The notes: a model not told the origin generated them from the letters alone. Counted from the stretch's first letter, positions 1 through 7,667 are shown. The stretch: 13,203 nt of DNA from Sergeia podlipaevii (GCA_030849805.1 JASANZ010001748.1:1-13203), one strand, 5' to 3'. Numbers and translations are program-made.

Positions 1-771
1 GATGAAGGACGAAAAAGACTTGTAGGCGGTATTGCTATCTTTTTCCTCTTTTTGAGCCATGTGCATTAAACAGTTATCTTGTGAAATAGTAGGGGATGGA
101 GTGAATTTATCTTGAGAGAGAAGTAGGGGACGCGAAAGAGACGGCAGAGGGGGCAGAGGTAGAAAGATAGAGAGGTATGGAAGTAGGGAAAAACTATTGC
201 CCTAGAATTCACGTAGATTGCGTGTCTTCATTTCGTTTTTCATTGTTATTATTATTTTTAAATCGTTGCGAGCGCAGTATATGGGATTTAGAGAAGAACT
301 TATGTATTTAAATCGTTTATTAATCCCCCCCTTCTCTCTCTCTATATATATATTAGCATTACCACTTCTATGGCGTGGAGAGTCACAGGCACTCATGTTC
401 CTATGTACATGCTTTATATAAAAATTCTCGTTTGGGGGTTTAACGAAGGAAAAGTAAATAAATAAAACATATATATTATGAATGTATGCTTTTTTTTTTG
501 TATGTTTGCATGTGTCTTTATGCGATTTTTTTCTTTATCTATTTACCCCAATTTCTGTTTTTATTACAAAGTTTTCACACGACAATATGGTTGTGCTCCT
601 ATCTTACTGTGAAGACACGCACGTGTACGTGCGTACGAATCTCTCTCTCTCTATACACACATACATGCAGAGACACAGGCCAAAAATCTCCGCATTTTAT
701 ATTGAAAAATGCTTGCTTTTTCCTCTTTATCTTTCTTTCTTTCTTTCTTTCCCATTGAAACCCTACACACA
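1..771. other. Upstream intergenic spacer / possible 3' UTR of an unseen gene
   Basis: No coding region can be supported here. Positions 1-200 are purine-rich (GA-rich) and the rest is AT-rich with T/C runs. Simple sequence includes a CT run passing into a TA run (about 332-352), a T-rich stretch (487-540), a CT/CA stretch (640-663) and a CTTT run (729-750). The open frames of 60-100 codons found here translate the low-complexity tracts into Phe/Leu/Ser-rich peptides and look like chance. The region is probably the 3' UTR and intergenic part of a preceding gene in the same polycistron, but that gene lies outside the window. Confidence 0.6.
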
Positions 772-773
772 AG
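711..773 (+). promoter_or_regulatory. Probable trans-splice acceptor for the SR protein gene
   Basis: A T/C-rich tract (711-752, including CTTT repeats) is followed by the first downstream AG at 772-773, with no AG in between. Spliced-leader addition here would give a 201-base 5' leader (774-974) that contains no ATG, which supports the start chosen at 975. Alternative acceptors are the AG at 947-948 (after a short CT stretch) and the AG at 971-972, which would leave only two native bases before the start codon. The assignment rests on the general kinetoplastid pattern of polypyrimidine tract plus first AG. Confidence 0.55.
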
Positions 774-852
774 AAACACTATAGAGTTGTCTAGCTAAAA
801 CAGAACAGTACTTCTACACTCTTCCAAAAGGCACGATTCAGCAACGAGAGAA

Positions 853-881
853 ATATATATATATATATAATAATAATAATA
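853..881 (+). repeat. (TA)n-(TAA)n compound microsatellite in the 5' leader
   Basis: A TA run (853-869) passes directly into TAA/TAATAA units (868-881). It lies inside the predicted 5' leader of the SR protein gene. A mirrored arrangement, TTA units followed by a TA run, sits in the predicted Rab1 leader at 5173-5206. Confidence 0.85.
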
Positions 882-974
882 GAAAATACAAGGGGAGTAA
901 TAAGTGAAAGACCGCAACAGCAAGACACACTTACCTACGCTTCCTCAGAACCTCCTTTTTTTCCTTTCAAAGGA

Positions 975-2102
975 ATGAGCTCTCAGTCTCCCAGTCGCAG
1001 CACTAGCGAGTCTCGCAGCACCAGCGAGGCCAGTAGCGCTAGTGGATCTCGTAGCCGCAGCGCCAGCTCTGACTCCATGTCTCTGCCTCCCGCGCCTGCT
1101 GCACAGGGTGCGCCTGCCACTCTCGCCCCCTTCACTGCCCAGCCTCAGGGAGAGGCCAGGGAGGGTGCGCAGCACGCCACTGCCGCTGCTTCTCAGGCTG
1201 GTGATATGTCTCCTGCGACAGTCACTCTCTTTGTTGGGCTTGGCCCTGCCGCGCGCGATATCAAGATGGAGGACCTCCGCGCTCACTTCATGTCCGTCGC
1301 GAGCAGCCCCGAGCTCATCCTCGACGTGCGCATGCGTGGCCGCTCTGCCTTCGCCGATGTTGCCAATCAGGCTGAAGCCGATCGTCTTGTCTCCCTGCTA
1401 GATGGACAAATGTTTCAGGACCGCGCCCGCATGGTCGTTCAGGTGAGCAAGCACAAACTTGGCGAGCTTGTGGATCGCAAGCGTGAGCGTGAGGAGCGCG
1501 CCTCGGCGCGTGCGGCGATCACAAAGATTCCCGATGGTCGTTCTCCTTCCGTGTTCGTGGGTCTTGGTCCTGCCGGCAGCGGCATCACCGACGAGCGTCT
1601 CCGCGCCAGAATTGAGGAGGTCTGCCCCATCGCGGTCTACCGTCGTCAGGGCCACTGTGCATTCCTCCAGTTTGCCTCTAAGGAGGATGGCGATCGTGTT
1701 ATTGCCCAGCTGAACGACCAGTACCTCGGTGAGGCCCGCATGTCTATTCAGTACAGCCGTGACCCCTTGGCTGCCACTAGCTCTGGTCGCAAGCGCGAGA
1801 AGGAGCGTGTCGCAGTGCGCGGCGGACGCGGCGGCATGGACCGTGGGAAGAGGGACCGCGATGACTACCGCGGCCGCCGTGATCGCAGCCGTGATCGCAG
1901 CCGTGACCGCAGTCGTGACCGCCGCCGCCGTGACCGCAGTCGTGATCGCCGCCGCCGTCGCAGAAGCTACTCTTCTTCCTCTTACGACTCCCGCTCTCCC
2001 AGCCGTGACCGCCGTCGTGGCGGGTACTCGAGCGATTCTGACGAGTCCAATGACCGCCGCCGCCGCCGCGGTGGCGACCGCAACCGTGGCCGTCGGAACT
2101 GA
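975..2102 (+). CDS. TSR1: SR-type RNA-binding protein, probable TSR1 splicing factor (two RRM-like domains, RS tail)
   Basis: The 375-residue product is probably a nuclear SR protein acting in trans-splicing, mRNA processing or mRNA stability. Residues 1-36 are Ser/Arg-rich, followed by a Pro/Ala-rich linker. RRM1 spans about 83-160, with an RNP2-like segment at 85-90 (LFVGLG) and RNP1 around 121-129. RRM2 spans about 192-262, with RNP2-like VFVGLG (193-198) and RNP1 around 224-233. From about residue 272 the tail is basic, with tandem Arg-Asp-Arg-Ser units (302-325), a Ser-rich patch (331-343) and an Arg-rich end. RS dipeptides are typical SR-kinase targets. Both RNP1 motifs lack the usual aromatic residue at position 3. 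The start at 975 is the first ATG after the predicted acceptor. The two-RRM-plus-RS layout fits trypanosome TSR1, and from memory T. brucei TSR1 lies beside Rab1A, which would agree with this neighbourhood; I could not verify this. RRM1 (TRRM1) or another SR protein remains possible. Confidence 0.8.
   Translation: MSSQSPSRSTSESRSTSEASSASGSRSRSASSDSMSLPPAPAAQGAPATLAPFTAQPQGEAREGAQHATAAASQAGDMSPATVTLFVGLGPAARDIKMEDLRAHFMSVASSPELILDVRMRGRSAFADVANQAEADRLVSLLDGQMFQDRARMVVQVSKHKLGELVDRKREREERASARAAITKIPDGRSPSVFVGLGPAGSGITDERLRARIEEVCPIAVYRRQGHCAFLQFASKEDGDRVIAQLNDQYLGEARMSIQYSRDPLAATSSGRKREKERVAVRGGRGGMDRGKRDRDDYRGRRDRSRDRSRDRSRDRRRRDRSRDRRRRRRSYSSSSYDSRSPSRDRRRGGYSSDSDESNDRRRRRGGDRNRGRRN
1878..1968 (+). 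repeat. 12-bp tandem repeats encoding Arg-Asp-Arg-Ser
   Basis: Units of the form CGTGAYCGCAGY repeat in tandem from 1878, with three near-identical copies to 1913 and then degenerate copies in which further Arg codons (CGC/CGT) intervene. The repeats encode the RDRS blocks of the SR protein tail. They could expand or contract in frame without breaking the gene. Confidence 0.85.
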
Positions 2103-2173
2103 GTAAGTTGAGAACAGAGCAACAAGAAGGAGAAAGAAAAAATACACCCACAAAGCGGTGTGTGTGAGGAGGA

Positions 2174-2241
2174 GGAGGAAGGAGGGGGGAGGAGGAGGAG
2201 TAATAACNGAGGAAGGAGGGGGGAGGAGGAGGAGTAATAAC
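2174..2241 (+). repeat. Perfect 34-bp GGA-rich tandem duplication with one ambiguous base
   Basis: Two copies, 2174-2207 and 2208-2241, match base for base except that the first base of copy 2 is N (the corresponding base in copy 1 is G). Each unit holds GGA triplets, a run of six G and a terminal TAATAAC. The repeat lies about 70 bases beyond the SR protein stop codon, on the sense strand of its probable 3' UTR. GGA repeats are known to form G-quadruplexes in DNA and RNA, so folding is possible. The N may mark a collapse or uncertainty in repeat assembly. Confidence 0.9.
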
Positions 2242-3060
2242 GAAAAAAAAAAAACAGTTGCAGGGCGTTACTTTGGGCTCCTACCGCACGCACGCCCCGC
2301 GTATCTGCTTCTTCTTCTTTTTTTTTTTTTTTTGGGTCCTTCTTTTCTCTTTTTTTCTTTTTTCTTTATTTTCTACGTTGTGTTTTTTTTTATTTTTTCT
2401 TCTTAAAAGCATTTATTATTATTATTGAGTATTATTATTTTTTGGTATTATTGTCATTAACTATTAGTGGTTTTTTTTTTTCTGTAAGTTGTGTATGTGT
2501 GTATGTGTGTGGGCGTGTACGGACAAGTGTGGGAGGAAACATGAAGATGAAGTATTCACCTTTTTTTGATAAAAGATGGAGAAGATAGGGGGGAAAGATA
2601 GCGTACTATACACACAAACACAGAATGAATCCCTTTTTTTTTCTAGTTGCGTGTCTTTTTTTTTTTGTAGTTCATTCAAGAAGCATCTCTCACAACGGGA
2701 GGAGATAAAATTAGATTCTATACCCAAAGAGAAATGAACGAGACAGAGAGAGAGAGAGAGAACAACGAAAGGAGCGGATGCCTACGAGTATGCTTTTTCT
2801 GAGAGACTGATCAAGACATACGTGGACACACGCACAAGCACACTCACGTGCACACGCGCATTTACAGTGTAAAGAAGGGACGCATTGACTACACGTATGC
2901 TCGTATAAGGACGACTAGTCTCACATTTTTTTTTCCTTTTTACACCTTCACGCATGCCATTTGAGAAAAAACAAAACAAAAAGTACAGAAATCAAATTCA
3001 GCAATACCACACAAACACACACAAACAACAACAACAACACGATCATATCAGTACAAGTAT

Positions 3061-3080
3061 TGTGTGTGTGTGTGTGTGTG
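3061..3080. repeat. (TG)10 dinucleotide microsatellite
   Basis: Ten uninterrupted TG units in the spacer between the SR protein and H4 genes. A CA run of similar length follows at 3664-3683 on the same strand, so the two are complementary. Confidence 0.95.
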
Positions 3081-3663
3081 CGCAGACGGTCTTTACTACG
3101 CCGGACACTTCGTCTCCCGATGGCCAACGCAATACTCAGCCTCTCTCTCTCCCCCTCCCTATTATTCTCACTTCTTTTTTTTTTTTTTTTTTGCTTGTTT
3201 GTTTGTTTGCTTGCTTTACATCCACCCTTCCAGTCGGCTCTATCTCAGTTATGAGATTGGGGAAAAGGATGTATGAACGGACTGCAAGGAGAAAGAGAAA
3301 GAAAGAGGGAGAGTTAGCGTGAGGTACAAGAACATGGGGGAGGGGGGGAATTTTGGGCAGCCAACCACACACCAATGGCTTACACAGGTAGACACCACAA
3401 TCACCTTTTTCTTTCTTTCCTGTGATGGTCCTAAACGACAAACCGACCGGAGCTTCACGAAGCACCACTATCGATCCTTTTCTTTTTTTTTCTTCTCGCG
3501 CTGCTTTTTTTTTTCTTTTTACTGTTTTTTCCATATGTTCTCTATCATCTACCAGCTACTGCAGGGCTGCTATTAATGTTTAGTGTGGAGCTATTGTCTG
3601 CTAAGAGAGAAAGGGAAACGGAGTGGGAAAGTTACGGTACTGCACATTTAGAGTGCACACACT

Positions 3664-3683
3664 CACACACACACACACACACA
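3664..3683. repeat. (CA)10 dinucleotide microsatellite
   Basis: An uninterrupted CA run in the spacer upstream of the H4 gene, complementary to the TG run at 3061-3080. Confidence 0.9.
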
Positions 3684-4088
3684 TACGCACAGTCACAAAC
3701 AACATGCATCCACAGGCACACGAGTGTTTTATTCTTGAGCATGATCCACTGTAAATGAAGGTTGTTTAGTAGTTTAATAGGAACTGAACAAAACTCCGTT
3801 TTTTTTTAATAAAAAATATATAGAGCTGGCAGCAAATCGCACACACGCCTTATATTCATCCATACGTCTTTGTAAAGCAACAGAGAAGAAGAAGAATAAG
3901 AGGAAAGAAGAAAGAAAGAAAAAATAACGGGACAAAGTCAAGACCAAACCTTCAAGGCGACGAGACGCTTTTATGTGTAGCAGAGGAGGTGGGTCGCTGT
4001 TGAGCCTGGGAAGATTGATAAGGGAGCGCGCGGCTACCTCGGTCAAGGTGTTCAGAGGGAGAGATACCAGAATGAGGGAGGCAATACA

Positions 4089-4268
4089 TTTTTTTTACTT
4101 TTAGCTTTTCTCTTCTATTTCCTCCTTTTTATTATTACATACGAAATTGACAATATCCTCGCCGACATTCTACCTTTTTCCTTCTTTCTTCATATATATA
4201 TATATATATATATTCTTGTTTCCTTGGCTATCGCCTCGTTTCATGTGTTATCTCTGCCTACCCTCTAG
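4089..4268 (+). promoter_or_regulatory. Predicted trans-splice acceptor region for histone H4
   Basis: T/C-rich tracts (4089-4130 and 4170-4190) and a TA run (4192-4213) precede CCCTCTAG, with the AG at 4267-4268. No other AG occurs between 4105 and 4267, so this AG is the only acceptor after the second tract. It gives a 57-base leader (4269-4325) with no ATG before the H4 start. The tract-to-AG distance (about 75 bases) is partly filled by the TA run. Confidence 0.75.
4192..4213. repeat. (AT)11 microsatellite at the H4 splice-acceptor region
   Basis: An uninterrupted alternating A/T run lies between the polypyrimidine tract and the predicted acceptor AG of H4. It is self-complementary and could form a hairpin in the precursor RNA. 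Confidence 0.95.
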
Positions 4269-4325
4269 CATCCAAGCCTTCAACTACCTACACACTCAAC
4301 CACCACCTGCACACAGCTCAAGAAA

Positions 4326-4631
4326 ATGACCAAGGGTAAGAGATCCGTCGACGCCAAGGGCTCCCAGAAGCGCCAGAAGAAGGCGACGACCCGCGACAAC
4401 ATCCGCGGCATCACTCGTGGTGCCATCCGCCGCCTCGCCCGCCGTGGTGGCGTGAAGCGCATCTCCTCCGAGATCTACGAGGAGGTCCGCCGCGTACTCA
4501 AGTCCTTCGTTGAGGACGTTGTGCGAAAGTCCGCATCTTACTGCGAGTACTCTCGCAAGAAGACCGTCACCGCGTCTGACGTTGTGAACGCGCTGCGCAA
4601 GCGTGGCCAGATCCTTTACGGCTACGCGTAA
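4326..4631 (+). CDS. Histone H4
   Basis: This 101-residue core histone pairs with H3 in the nucleosome. The histone fold is clear: [13 protein letters not shown] (35-47), the helix with [36 protein letters not shown], and the C-terminal LYGYA typical of kinetoplastid H4 (animal and plant H4 end GFGG). The lysine-rich tail, with K3 and K5 after Thr2, resembles the trypanosomatid tail, where lysines near the N terminus are acetylated. Two features are unusual. Thr2 replaces the usual Ala. At residues 19-23, K-A-T-T-R stands where nearly all H4 proteins have K-V-L-R, adding one residue. The gene is intronless and has its own predicted acceptor 57 bases upstream. It is one copy here, whereas kinetoplastid H4 genes are often in multicopy arrays. 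A divergent main H4 or an H4 variant are both possible. Confidence 0.96.
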   Translation: MTKGKRSVDAKGSQKRQKKATTRDNIRGITRGAIRRLARRGGVKRISSEIYEEVRRVLKSFVEDVVRKSASYCEYSRKKTVTASDVVNALRKRGQILYGYA

Positions 4632-5147
4632 GGCAGCCACACCACTTCCACTGCGTGTGCGCGTCGTCTGAATATAGATACACGCCCTACCCCTTCTTTT
4701 CTTTTTTTCCGTTTTTCCTTTTTTTTTTGTGTGTTCGTACCTGTTCTGCGGTTGGCAGAGGACACAGTATACATATTTACATCAATTGAGAAACCACATT
4801 CATCGTTTTGCTTAGATGCCAGCCACACGGCGTCATTTGTTTTGCCGCCGTTGTTGTTGCTCCATGCACGCGGGCTCTTCCGCGTCACTGGATGTTTGCC
4901 TCAGTGCTCACTTCCTCCCTCTCTACGCGCGTGTTTTCTTGTTATTGCGCGGCTTTTTTTTTAATTTTTATTTATTTCTTCCTTTTGTTTTCCAATGGAT
5001 ACCTTCATTATTATTACTTTTTTTTCGTAGTAGGTTCTTGTACACACTTCTATACGCACAGTACTAATTGAAATAGAGAAAAAAAGAAGAAGAATATCTT
5101 TATTCTCTCTATATACGGCAAATACACACTTACTCAATCTTTGCTTG
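4632..5147. other. H4 3' flank and spacer to Rab1
   Basis: No gene is supported. A T/C-rich tract (4690-4727) follows about 60 bases after the H4 stop, with the next AG near 4755. Beyond it lies mixed sequence (4740-4940) and T-rich sequence (4950-5030). In kinetoplastids the upstream gene's poly(A) site is set by the downstream polypyrimidine tract, so the H4 3' UTR may be short (ending before 4690) or extend to just upstream of the Rab1 tract at 5148. The sequence alone does not decide. I see no animal-type histone 3' stem-loop. Confidence 0.55.
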
Positions 5148-5172
5148 CTTTTTTTTTTTTGTTTCTCTCTAG
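5148..5172 (+). promoter_or_regulatory. Predicted trans-splice acceptor for Rab1
   Basis: A T run with CTCTCT (5148-5170) leads directly into AG at 5171-5172. This gives a 145-base leader (5173-5317) free of ATG. A second T/C tract (5219-5234) with AG at 5264-5265, and a third T run with AG at 5296-5297, are weaker alternatives. All give the same first start codon, 5318. Confidence 0.7.
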
Positions 5173-5173
5173 T

Positions 5174-5205
<32 letters not shown>

Positions 5206-5206
5206 T
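5173..5206. repeat. (TAT)n-(AT)n compound microsatellite in the Rab1 leader
   Basis: Six TAT units (5173-5190) pass straight into eight AT units (5191-5206), immediately after the predicted acceptor AG. Length changes here would alter the 5' leader but not the protein. Confidence 0.9.
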
Positions 5207-5317
5207 CAACTCTGCCTCATCTTTTTTTTTCCCTGCAAAACAAATTTGTATTTGGGAATACCGAGAAACGACACCTTCAATTTTTTTTTTTTTAAAGAAG
5301 AAATCATCATCAACAAC

Positions 5318-5935
5318 ATGTCCGCTGAGTACGACTATCTGTTCAAGTTGCTTCTTATTGGCGACAGTGGCGTTGGTAAGTCTTGCCTGCTGCTCCGTTT
5401 TGCTGATGACAGCTTCACCGAGAGCTATATCTCCACCATCGGCGTTGACTTTAAGATTCGTACGCTCAACCTGGATGGTAAGATAATCAAGCTCCAGATT
5501 TGGGATACCGCAGGTCAGGAACGTTTCCGCACCATCACCAGTAGCTACTACCGCGGTGCTCATGGTATTATTATCGTGTATGACACCACCGATATGGAGA
5601 GCTTCAACAACGTTAAGACCTGGCTGAGCGAGATCGACAAGTACGCGAGCGAGAACGTGAACAAGCTTCTTGTTGGCAACAAGTGCGATCTGGTGGCGAA
5701 GAAGGTAGTGGACACCCAGATGGCTCAAGAGTTCGCTCAGTCGCTAGGCATCCCGTTCCTTGAAACGAGCGCCAAGAACTCCACGAACGTGGAGGAGGCC
5801 TTCATTCGTATGGCCGGCGACATCAAGGCTCGCCTCGCAGTCAGCGGTGGTGAGCCTCAGCGCAAGGCTGGCAACCGCCCTGACATGCGCCAGCCTGCCC
5901 CGCAGAACAACAACTCTGGTGGTGGTTGCTGCTAA
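5318..5935 (+). CDS. RAB1: Rab1-type small GTPase
   Basis: This 205-residue GTPase is expected to control ER-to-Golgi vesicle transport from the cytosolic face of early secretory membranes. All G motifs are intact: P-loop GDSGVGKS (15-22), switch I Thr40 within [18 protein letters not shown] (62-68, catalytic Gln67), NKCD (121-124) and ETSAK (149-153). [13 protein letters not shown] and the switch I sequence are Rab1/Ypt1 signatures. The C terminus ends GGGCC, a double-cysteine site for geranylgeranylation. The reading frame stays open upstream to 5141, but that part is translated T-run and lies partly before the predicted splice site, and [18 protein letters not shown] is the normal Rab1 beginning, so 5318 is the start. 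Length is normal for the family. The gene is more likely the conserved Rab1A-type paralogue than a divergent one, judged from the near-complete match to trypanosome Rab1 as I recall it. Confidence 0.97.
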   Translation: MSAEYDYLFKLLLIGDSGVGKSCLLLRFADDSFTESYISTIGVDFKIRTLNLDGKIIKLQIWDTAGQERFRTITSSYYRGAHGIIIVYDTTDMESFNNVKTWLSEIDKYASENVNKLLVGNKCDLVAKKVVDTQMAQEFAQSLGIPFLETSAKNSTNVEEAFIRMAGDIKARLAVSGGEPQRKAGNRPDMRQPAPQNNNSGGGCC

Positions 5936-6426
5936 GAAATGAGAAAGGGGAGAGAAAGAACGAGGAGAGCGAGGGAGAGAGAGAGAAGGATGCAAAGGGG
6001 ATAGAAGAGAAGAGAAGAGAAAAATATATATATATGAGGGCAGAAGTGCATTGCATGACTGACGAAAGAGGATAGGGGAGGATAGTGTCACTGAAGGAAA
6101 TCCTAAAGAAGATGGTTATGTGTGCGTGTGTGTGAGTGAAGAGGAATGTTGAGCAAATTGATGACTCTGTGTGATTATTATTTAATCATGGGCGCACACG
6201 CTCTCTTTCTTTTTCTTCCTACCCACTTTCTCTCTTTCTCTCCCCTTCTCCTTCTTTTGAATTCTATCTGTACTTCTCTAACAAAGCGCTTTTTTTTTTA
6301 ATTGTGCCTTTCCTCCCACTCTTTTTTTTCCTTTTTTTTTAAATATAACTTCTATTAGCGGGGGAAAAAAAATGAGGACGCTGGACGTAGTGAACGGACT
6401 GTTTGGATCGTAGCAAATGGATACTT

Positions 6427-6454
6427 TCTCTCTCTCTATATATATATGTGTGTG

Positions 6455-6487
<33 letters not shown>

Positions 6488-6490
6488 TTA
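6427..6490. repeat. Compound microsatellite (CT)n-(TA)n-(TG)n-(TTA)n
   Basis: Four different simple repeats follow each other without a break: CT (about 6427-6438), TA (6437-6447), TG (6447-6455) and TTA/ATT units (6456-6490). It lies in the spacer downstream of Rab1. Confidence 0.9.
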
Positions 6491-6569
6491 TTTACTACTG
6501 TTTTAGTTTTTGTTCTTTTTCGTGTGTGCCAGGAAAGATATACATGCAGAGACGTGCGCGTAAGTGAGT

Positions 6570-6600
6570 ACAGGTGTGTGTGTGTGTATGTGTGTGTGTG
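6570..6600. repeat. Interrupted (TG)n microsatellite
   Basis: Two TG runs separated by a single TATG interruption in the Rab1-kinase spacer. Short TTA units follow at 6666-6684 and a GA run at 6723-6746. Confidence 0.8.
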
Positions 6601-6787
6601 CATGGCCTTATTTCTCTCACTTTTTTTTCATTCTGAACCTTTTTTTTTGTTGTTTGCTGTTTCACTATTATTATTATTATTATTTTTCTTCTGTACATGT
6701 GTGTAAGAATGGGAAATAGATAAAGAGAGAGAGGGAGAGAGAGAGGGGGACCACAAGGTCTGTGAGATGATAGCTTTGCTTGCTCTT

Positions 6788-6804
6788 TATATATATATAT
6801 ATAT
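6788..6804. repeat. (TA)8 microsatellite
   Basis: Alternating A/T run in the spacer, followed by CATACATATAT and a long T-rich block that includes a 15-base T run at 6892-6906. Confidence 0.85.
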
Positions 6805-7475
6805 ACATACATATATTTTTTTACTCTTCATCTTTTTGTGTTGTTTCTCCCTTTTTTTTCTCTTTTTCTTTTTTGTTGTATTTTTTTTACGTTTTTTTTT
6901 TTTTTTGGTGAGGGCTGTATGGAACGTGAAAAGGCTGTCGAGCTTTGCTTTTACTTGCGGTGTGTGAACCAATTGTTATCAAAAAAAAAAAAAGAAACAA
7001 ACAAACGTGCAAAACAAAAAATAAAAAAAATTATGATTAAAAAGCAAAGAAGAGGAACGTAAGCAGGCAAGAGGTATCAAGGAAGAGAAAGAAGAATCAA
7101 ATTGGGCTTTAAGTGAAAGAGATGGATGATACACCTGCAGTTTATAGAAAGTAGCGGTTTTTTTTTTGTGTTTGTGTATGTGTGCATGGGTGTGTAGATA
7201 GAAAGCAGGGCTTAGTGGTTGTACAAGCGGAAAAGGAAGAGCGAAGAGGACCGAGTGGAGGAGGAGGAGGGGGAAGGAATGGATGGATGTGTATGAAGAC
7301 TTACATACATGCGCAGAGAGGTGAAGAAAGAAAGTTTGGAGGAAAGGAAAAGAAAAGAAACAATAGAAGTGCAGTCAAGAAGACAAATAAATAGCTTGAG
7401 CACATGTACATCGAATTTTGTTTGCGGTGTATTGTTCGGTGAAGAGTAAGTCCTCTTATTGGTTACCCGTTATAG

Positions 7476-7667
7476 CTCTCTTATTTTTCTCTTTTTTTTT
7501 ATTGCTTTCTACTTCTTTTTTTCTTTTTTTTTTTTGATGTCACTCTCCCCTTCTCTCCTTCCTTCCTCTCATTTTGAACTTTTGCTGTTGTTTCCTTTTT
7601 TTTTTTCTTCTTTGCGTTTACTGCGGTCCTCTCTCCTTCTCGATTGTGCACTTCATCTACTTGCTAG
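7476..7667 (+). promoter_or_regulatory. Orphan splice-acceptor-like polypyrimidine tract
   Basis: A T/C-dominated stretch contains no AG from 7476 to 7665 (190 bases) and ends in CTAG, with the AG at 7666-7667. This matches the layout of kinetoplastid acceptors, but no substantial gene follows. The first ATG downstream (7676) opens a 13-codon frame, MGKKKRYYYYNFN, ending at 7715-7717. It may drive trans-splicing of a noncoding or short-ORF RNA, act as an alternative far-upstream acceptor for the kinase gene, or be a chance result of low AG frequency in T/C-rich DNA. Confidence 0.35.

Larger units (their letters stand above)
2103..4088. other. 2 kb intergenic spacer after the SR protein gene
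   Basis: No gene is supported. It opens purine-rich (2104-2257, with the GGA duplication), then turns strongly pyrimidine-rich (2296-2406) ending at an AG at 2408-2409. Further on are T runs, TTA units (2411-2426), an AG run (2745-2760), a (TG)10 run (3061-3080), a T run with TTTG units (about 3173-3212) and a CA run (3664-3683). Most of this is presumably 3' UTR of the SR protein gene and intergenic DNA. About 3940-4080 is the only stretch of ordinary mixed composition; I could not identify it. Predicted peptides here are low-complexity by-products of the repeats. Confidence 0.65.

Noticed and set aside
1398..2153. 251-codon open frame on the - strand across the SR protein gene
   Set aside because: It is opposite the GC-rich RRM and RS coding sequence; its Ala/Val/Thr-rich product is the antisense reading of Arg/Asp/Ser codons. 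No gene-like domains, and all real genes here are on the + strand.
3773..4046. 90-codon - strand frame over the mixed-composition island upstream of H4
   Set aside because: More than half of it translates A/G-rich DNA into Phe/Ser/Leu runs, and it lacks any recognisable domain or leader; too weak to call a gene.
5141..5317. 59-codon in-frame N-terminal extension of Rab1
   Set aside because: It would start at a TTG, translates T runs into Phe/Ile/Tyr, precedes the predicted splice acceptor in part, and Rab1 proteins begin at [10 protein letters not shown].
4961..5728. 255-codon open frame on the - strand across Rab1
   Set aside because: Reads through poly-A (antisense of T runs) and the antisense of a clearly conserved GTPase; low-complexity Lys-rich sections with no domain.
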